A DNA stretch of 19,531 nt, taken from assembly GCA_002292945.1 (NCBI GenBank), contig DBCG01000052.1, forward strand, positions 10,173-29,703, given 5' to 3'. The notes below the pieces were generated by a model. It saw only the letters and a list, made by a program, of their open reading frames with translations, did no database searches and was not told the DNA's origin. Shown in pieces: positions 15,906 to 19,531 of this stretch (position 1 is its first letter; the number at the start of each line of letters is the position of its first letter). A program made the position numbers and the translations under genes. Source of the DNA: Proteobacteria bacterium UBA964 (lineage in GTDB: Bacteria > Pseudomonadota > Gammaproteobacteria > Steroidobacterales > Steroidobacteraceae).

Positions 15906-16577
15906 ATGACTTCGGCGCGGACGCGCGAACGGCTCATCCGCCGTCTTGTCGACCAAGGCATCCAGGATGCCGCCGTGCTCGAGCGGATCCGGTCGGTGCC
16001 GCGTCATATCTTCGTCGACGAGGCCTTGGCGAGCCGTGCCTACGAGGACACCGCGCTGCCGCTCGGTCACGGGCAGACGATCTCACAGCCGTACATCGTC
16101 GCGCGCATGACCGAGGCGCTGCGGGCGGGCACACCGGTGCGCAGCGTGCTCGAGATCGGTACGGGTTGCGGTTATCAGACGGCGGTGCTGGCCGGGCTAG
16201 TGCCGCAGGTCTTCACCATCGAGCGCATCGAGCCTTTGCTGCAGCGCGCCAAATCGAACCTGCGCGAGCTCGGTATCGCCAACGTACGCTTCCGTCACGG
16301 CGATGGCTTCGAGGGCTGGCGGGCGATGGGTCCCTACGACAGCATCTTGGTCGCGGCGGCGCCTGCCGAGGTGCCGGAGGAGCTGCTCGCGCAGCTGGCG
16401 TCGGGTGGGCGTCTGGTCATGCCGGTCGGCCCGGACGGCCGGCAGCGTCTGGTGCGATACACCCGCCGCGGCACGGTCTGCGAGCCCGAGGATCTCGGTG
16501 CCGTGTCGTTCGTGCCGATGCTTGCGGGGGTGGTCGGGTCGCCCGGCAACGGCGCTCCGCCCGGGGCCGTGCGCTGA
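15906..16577 (+). CDS. pcm: Protein-L-isoaspartate O-methyltransferase
   Basis: 223 residues from the chosen start (E. coli 208). Pcm methylates L-isoaspartyl residues with S-adenosylmethionine, starting repair of spontaneously damaged proteins. LPLGHGQTISQPYIVARM (51-68) and the SAM-binding motif VLEIGTGCGYQTAVLA (81-96) are both characteristic, as is RHGDGFEGW. ATG 15906 places GIQD at the same distance from the N-terminus as in E. coli. An in-frame ATG at 15879 would add nine residues encoded partly by the surE/pcm repeat. Neither start has a clear ribosome-binding site. The C-terminal ~12 residues (SPGNGAPPGAVR) are an extra Gly/Pro-rich tail. nlpD and rpoS, which often follow pcm, do not; the next gene faces it. 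Confidence 0.95.
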   Translation: MTSARTRERLIRRLVDQGIQDAAVLERIRSVPRHIFVDEALASRAYEDTALPLGHGQTISQPYIVARMTEALRAGTPVRSVLEIGTGCGYQTAVLAGLVPQVFTIERIEPLLQRAKSNLRELGIANVRFRHGDGFEGWRAMGPYDSILVAAAPAEVPEELLAQLASGGRLVMPVGPDGRQRLVRYTRRGTVCEPEDLGAVSFVPMLAGVVGSPGNGAPPGAVR

Positions 16578-16596
16578 AGAGCGTGCCTCGCGGCGC

Positions 16597-16974
16597 TTAG
16601 TCCGTCGCAGGGAACAACAACGCCCACACGCGACGACCGTCCTGTGCGAGCAGGTTGAAGGTGCGGCACGCGGGGCCGAGCGCCATGATCTCCAGACCAA
16701 TGCGGCGGGTGAGGAACCATTGCCGCTGCGCGGCGGGCAGGAAGCTCTGGCCACCACCCCAGCCGATGATCACGAGCTCCGGTGCGGCGCCGAACAACGG
16801 CTCAAGGTCGGCCTCGCAGAGCTCGGCCGGGCGTTGTGGGCGTAAGGGATTGATCTCGCCGAGCGCATCGAGGCAGATCGCCGTCCTTAAGCGCTGTTCA
16901 CCGATGCGGATCTCGCCATCGGAGTAGCTTCGGATCAGGAGTGCCGCGCTCGGCGGTGGAACATCGAGGGCCAT
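16597..16974 (-). CDS. Mth938/DUF498-domain protein
   Basis: 125 residues, the usual size for this small single-domain family. The recognisable part is the C-terminal half: LVIIGWGGGQSFLP, then RRIGLEIMALGPACRTFNLLAQDGR and VWALLFP. This resembles the family's pattern of a GxGxxQ turn, a G(I/V)xxEVM strand and an ACRTYN-like motif. The family includes the mitochondrial complex I assembly factor NDUFAF3; the role of bacterial single-domain members is not established, and no catalytic residues can be named. It converges on pcm with 19 bases between stops and diverges from the RpfE-type gene with 20 bases between starts. No strong ribosome-binding site is seen. I recall this family beside RpfE/recJ in other proteobacteria, which would suggest a stable neighbourhood. 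Confidence 0.8.
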   Translation of the reverse strand: MALDVPPPSAALLIRSYSDGEIRIGEQRLRTAICLDALGEINPLRPQRPAELCEADLEPLFGAAPELVIIGWGGGQSFLPAAQRQWFLTRRIGLEIMALGPACRTFNLLAQDGRRVWALLFPATD

Positions 16975-16975
16975 G

Positions 16976-16995
16976 CTTCGGTACCATAGCCGAAG
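16976..16995. promoter_or_regulatory. Symmetric divergent promoter/operator candidate
   Basis: A perfect inverted repeat, CTTCGG (16976-16981) and CCGAAG (16990-16995), brackets the 8-base centre TACCATAG. The centre holds a -10-like TACCAT on + (16982-16987), seven bases before the GTG of the RpfE-type gene, and TATGGT on - (complement of 16983-16988), eight bases before the Mth938 ATG. Only 20 bases lie between the two start codons, so any promoter must overlap this element. No convincing -35 boxes were found in the flanking coding sequence. Confidence 0.4.
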
Positions 16996-17996
16996 TGCGC
17001 GACCTCGTGCTCATCCTGCCGGACCTTTTCCTCTTCGACTCCGATGCCGCCTCTGCCCGCGGTCCGGGGCTCGCCCGACTGCGTTTCGCGCGATCGACGC
17101 CGCTGCGCGGTGGTTGGCGCGGCCTCTTGTCGCGCGGCTTGGGTCGGGCGGATCTGGTCGCTGTCGATCCCGCCGAGATCGTGGCCGCCGAAGTCGGGGC
17201 GTCGGATCCGCCGGGGGAAGCCTGGTCCGATCCCTGGCTGCTGTCACCGCTGCACCTCGTGCCGGGCCTCAAGACGGTGCATCTGGCGCCGGGTGGCCTG
17301 CTTCGGCTGACGGAAGAGGAGGCGGCCGAGCTGTGCGTCGGGTTCGCCCGGGATCTCGGTGGTGAGGGACTGCGATTGAGGCCCGCCCGCTCCGCAGGCT
17401 TCCTGCTCGAAGGACTGGACGCGGCGGGCGCGCTGACGGTGGAGCCGTCGCGACTGCTCGGCGGCGCGCTCGATGAGGCGCTGCCGAGCGGTGCCGGTGG
17501 CGCGCCGTTGCGGGCTTTCCTCACCGAGTGCGAGATGTGGTTGCATGCGCTGCCGCTCAATCGGCAGCGTGGTCTGCGTGGCGAACCCCCGGTGACGACC
17601 CTCTGGCCTTGGGGCGGCGGCCAGCCGCTGCGTGAACCCTTGGCGGTGTCTCCGGGCGGGTCGCGGTGGCCGGCGGTGTGGTCGGATGATGTGTGGGTGG
17701 AGGCGCTCGGCCGATTGGCCGGGCAGACTGTCGAGGGCCTGCCTTCGAGCCTCGCGCCGCTGCTTGCGGCCGAGTCCGACGCCGGATGTGCGGTGTTGCC
17801 GGTGCTCGGGCGAGGTATCGCGATGATCGACAAAGATTACATCCTGCCTGCTGCCGAGGCGCTGCGCACCGGGCGGCTCGGGCGCTTGACCTTGGCCGCC
17901 GGTGATCGCGCCGTCAGCGTCACGGCCGGCGACCGCCACCGTTTCTGGCGGCCGGCACGCAACCTGCTCGAAGCTTTGCTCGAGGGTGACGCTTGA
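16995..17996 (+). CDS. RpfE-type protein, phosphoglycerate-mutase-like
   Basis: 333 residues. Proteins of this kind are annotated as RpfE-type regulatory proteins or as cofactor-independent phosphoglycerate mutase relatives. Recognised features are the start LVLILPDLFL, the segment SDPWLLSPLHLVPGLKTVHL (about 77-97), a CEMWLHALPLNRQRGLRG segment followed by PPVTTLWPWGGG, and a late DKDYILPAAEALRTGRL. I do not see the metal-ligand Asp/Ser/His set expected of an active alkaline-phosphatase-fold mutase, so enzymatic activity is doubtful and no function is assigned. GTG 16995 was chosen over an in-frame GTG at 16941, which would lie inside the divergent Mth938 gene. The stop overlaps the recJ start by four bases (TTGA), so the two are probably coupled; rpfE-recJ adjacency is also found in Xanthomonas. 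Confidence 0.7.
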   Translation: MRDLVLILPDLFLFDSDAASARGPGLARLRFARSTPLRGGWRGLLSRGLGRADLVAVDPAEIVAAEVGASDPPGEAWSDPWLLSPLHLVPGLKTVHLAPGGLLRLTEEEAAELCVGFARDLGGEGLRLRPARSAGFLLEGLDAAGALTVEPSRLLGGALDEALPSGAGGAPLRAFLTECEMWLHALPLNRQRGLRGEPPVTTLWPWGGGQPLREPLAVSPGGSRWPAVWSDDVWVEALGRLAGQTVEGLPSSLAPLLAAESDAGCAVLPVLGRGIAMIDKDYILPAAEALRTGRLGRLTLAAGDRAVSVTAGDRHRFWRPARNLLEALLEGDA

Positions 17997-19531
17997 AGCT
18001 CGAGGTCGTCCACCGGTCGGTGGATCCCGAGCGCCTCGCCGCGCTTGCGGGACTTCCGCCGGTATTGGCACGCGCGTATGCAGCGCGCGGTATCGAGGAA
18101 CCCGCGCAACTCGCGCACTCCCTCGATCGGTTGTTGCGGGTCGGTTCGCTCGACGGCGTCGCGGCAGCCGTCGACCTGCTGTTCGCGCACCGCCGCGTCG
18201 GGGGGCGCGTGCTCGTGGTCGGCGACTTCGATGCGGACGGCGCGACCAGTTCGGCTTTGATCGTGCGGGCGCTGCAGGCCTGGGGTTGGCCCGCCGTCGA
18301 CTTCCTCGTGCCCAACCGCTTCGAGTACGGCTACGGACTCACACCCGAGATCGTCGCACTTGCGGCGGAGCGTGCGCCGACGCTGATCGTCACCGTCGAC
18401 AACGGCATCTCGAGCATCTCCGGCGTCGCTGCCGCGCGTGCGCGCGGCATCGAGGTGCTGGTCACGGACCACCACCTCGCCGGCGCCGAGTTGCCGGATG
18501 CCAACGTGATCGTCAATCCAAACGTACCGGGTGCCACCTTCGCCTCACGCTGTCTCGCTGGTGTCGGCGTCGCGTTCTACGTGATGTCCGCGCTGCATCG
18601 TGCGCTCGGTGATGCCGCCTTGCCGTCGCCCGCGACGTGGTTGGATCTGGTCGCGCTCGGCACCGTCGCCGATGTCGTGCCGCTCGACCACAACAATCGT
18701 GTGTTGGTCGCGCAGGGCCTTCAGCGCATCCGTGCCGGTCGCTGCACACCGGGGCTGCGTGCGCTGCTCGAGATCGGTGGTCGTCCGCTCGCCGGTCTGG
18801 TCGCCTCCGATCTCGGCTTCGCTGCTGGACCTCGGTTGAACGCGGCGGGACGACTCGATGACATGTCGATCGGCATCCGTTGTCTCATCACGGATTCTCC
18901 CGCCGAGGCCGAGGAGCTCGCCAACCGTCTCGACCAGCTCAACAAAGAGCGCCGCGCGATCGAAGGTCGCATGCAGGAGGAGGCGATCGCCGCGGTGCGG
19001 CACCTCAAGGACCCTGATGATGACGGGCGCCGCCCGGCGCCCGATGGACGCGCGTCGTCGGGAAATCGGGTACGCCGCCGTCATGGGCTCTGCCTCTACG
19101 ACCCCGGTTGGCACCAAGGCGTCGTCGGGCTGGTCGCTGGTCGTCTGAAGGACCGCATGCGCCGCCCGGTCATCGCCTTCGCCGACGCCGGTGCCGACGA
19201 GCTGCGCGGTTCGGCCCGGTCGGTCGTCGGCGTGCACATCCGGGACGTGCTCGATGCCGTCGCCACGCGTCATCCGGGATTGCTCGGCCGGTTCGGCGGC
19301 CATGCGATGGCGGCGGGGCTGACGCTGGCGCGCGGCCGTCTCGATGAGTTCGCAGAGGCCTTCGATGCCGAGGTGGCGCGGTGGCAGGCGGGCGGTTCGC
19401 TCGCCGATCGTGTCGAGACCGACGGGCCGCTCCCGATCGATGAGATCTCCCTGGTCACCGCCGAGGCGCTGCGTGCGGCGGGTCCTTGGGGTCAGGCCTT
19501 CCCCGAGCCGAGCTTCGATCAGCGCTTCCGG
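17993..19531 (+). CDS. recJ: Single-stranded-DNA-specific exonuclease RecJ, 5' part
   Basis: 513 residues are visible and the frame is open to the window edge; about 60 more are expected from the E. coli length (577). RecJ is the 5'-3' single-strand exonuclease of RecF-pathway recombination and mismatch repair. DHH-family motifs are intact: VVGDFDADGATSS (D78, D80, D82), VTVDNGISS, VTDHH (D159-H161), ALGTVADVVPLD, GPRLNAAGRLDD (to 290), GWHQGVVG (H374) and GRFGGHAMAAG. The start is TTG 17993, overlapping the upstream stop (TTGA), with GAGGG at 17982-17986 six bases before. Between DHH and DHHA1 regions, residues 340-365 form an Asp/Arg/Gly-rich linker that makes this stretch about 17 residues longer than in E. 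coli; it contains a strong palindrome. The frame is unbroken through it. Confidence 0.96.
   Translation, partial: MKLEVVHRSVDPERLAALAGLPPVLARAYAARGIEEPAQLAHSLDRLLRVGSLDGVAAAVDLLFAHRRVGGRVLVVGDFDADGATSSALIVRALQAWGWPAVDFLVPNRFEYGYGLTPEIVALAAERAPTLIVTVDNGISSISGVAAARARGIEVLVTDHHLAGAELPDANVIVNPNVPGATFASRCLAGVGVAFYVMSALHRALGDAALPSPATWLDLVALGTVADVVPLDHNNRVLVAQGLQRIRAGRCTPGLRALLEIGGRPLAGLVASDLGFAAGPRLNAAGRLDDMSIGIRCLITDSPAEAEELANRLDQLNKERRAIEGRMQEEAIAAVRHLKDPDDDGRRPAPDGRASSGNRVRRRHGLCLYDPGWHQGVVGLVAGRLKDRMRRPVIAFADAGADELRGSARSVVGVHIRDVLDAVATRHPGLLGRFGGHAMAAGLTLARGRLDEFAEAFDAEVARWQAGGSLADRVETDGPLPIDEISLVTAEALRAAGPWGQAFPEPSFDQRFR
19024..19043 (+). repeat. Perfect palindrome inside the recJ linker
   Basis: CGGGCGCC (19024-19031) and GGCGCCCG (19036-19043) pair perfectly across a GCCC loop, an all-G/C 8-base-pair stem. 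It lies in the segment coding for the extra residues of RecJ and encodes part of GRRPAPDG without breaking the frame. Confidence 0.85.

Noticed and set aside
16941..16994. Longer N-terminus for the RpfE-type protein from GTG 16941
   Set aside because: It would overlap the start of the divergent Mth938 gene and add residues before the natural LVLILPDLF beginning.
19010..19087. Possible frameshift in recJ
   Set aside because: The downstream frame continues directly into GWHQGVVG and GRFGGHAMAAG with no stop, so the extra residues are an in-frame linker.
1..19531. Mobile elements, CRISPR arrays, tRNA or rRNA genes
   Set aside because: No transposase or integrase, no regular repeat-spacer pattern and no tRNA-like cloverleaf was seen; no gene-free stretch exceeds about 70 bases.

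Overview
The window is a dense, G+C-rich stretch of bacterial chromosome (G+C by eye about two thirds) made almost entirely of housekeeping genes. The order lpxB-rnhB-dnaE-accA-tilS-pyrG-kdsA-eno-ftsB-ispD-ispF-truD ... surE-pcm is a known gammaproteobacterial order. KdsA is of the metal-dependent type and resembles the Xanthomonas enzyme as I recall it. An RpfE-type gene sits directly before recJ, as in Xanthomonas. Together these suggest a gammaproteobacterium in or near the Xanthomonadales or a related deep, high-G+C lineage. That placement is inference; no phylogeny was run.

Layout. (1) Positions 1-14464, all on +: a long co-oriented block with 3'-partial lpxB, then rnhB, dnaE, accA, tilS, pyrG, kdsA, eno, ftsB, ispD, ispF, truD and a crotonase-family gene that looks like a delta3,delta2-enoyl-CoA isomerase. 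Neighbours mostly touch: four junctions in this block share an ATGA overlap, and truD/isomerase overlap by 8 bases. (2) Positions 14465-15101: a convergent Smr-domain nuclease gene on the - strand, with a GC hairpin at its 3' end, and a 70-base divergent region shared with surE. (3) Positions 15102-16577: surE and pcm, with a 15-base direct repeat at their junction. The nlpD-rpoS genes that often follow pcm are absent. (4) Positions 16578-19531: a - strand Mth938/DUF498 gene, a 20-base divergent region holding a perfect inverted repeat, then an RpfE-type gene coupled to recJ, which runs off the right edge.

How the genes work together. lpxB and kdsA serve lipid A and Kdo synthesis. accA starts fatty-acid synthesis and ispD/ispF make isoprenoid precursors. 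ftsB belongs to the divisome. dnaE, rnhB and recJ act in DNA replication and repair. tilS and truD modify tRNA. pyrG and eno supply CTP and glycolytic flux. surE, pcm and the Smr protein fit stress, repair and RNA quality-control roles.

No RNA gene, mobile element, CRISPR array or obvious new multi-gene system is visible. The points worth a second look are small: -10-like hexamers placed 7-10 bases before start codons, the symmetric 20-base divergent region, the single-glutamate isomerase active site, the class II KdsA, the Smr protein, a palindrome-bearing insertion in RecJ and the surE/pcm repeat.
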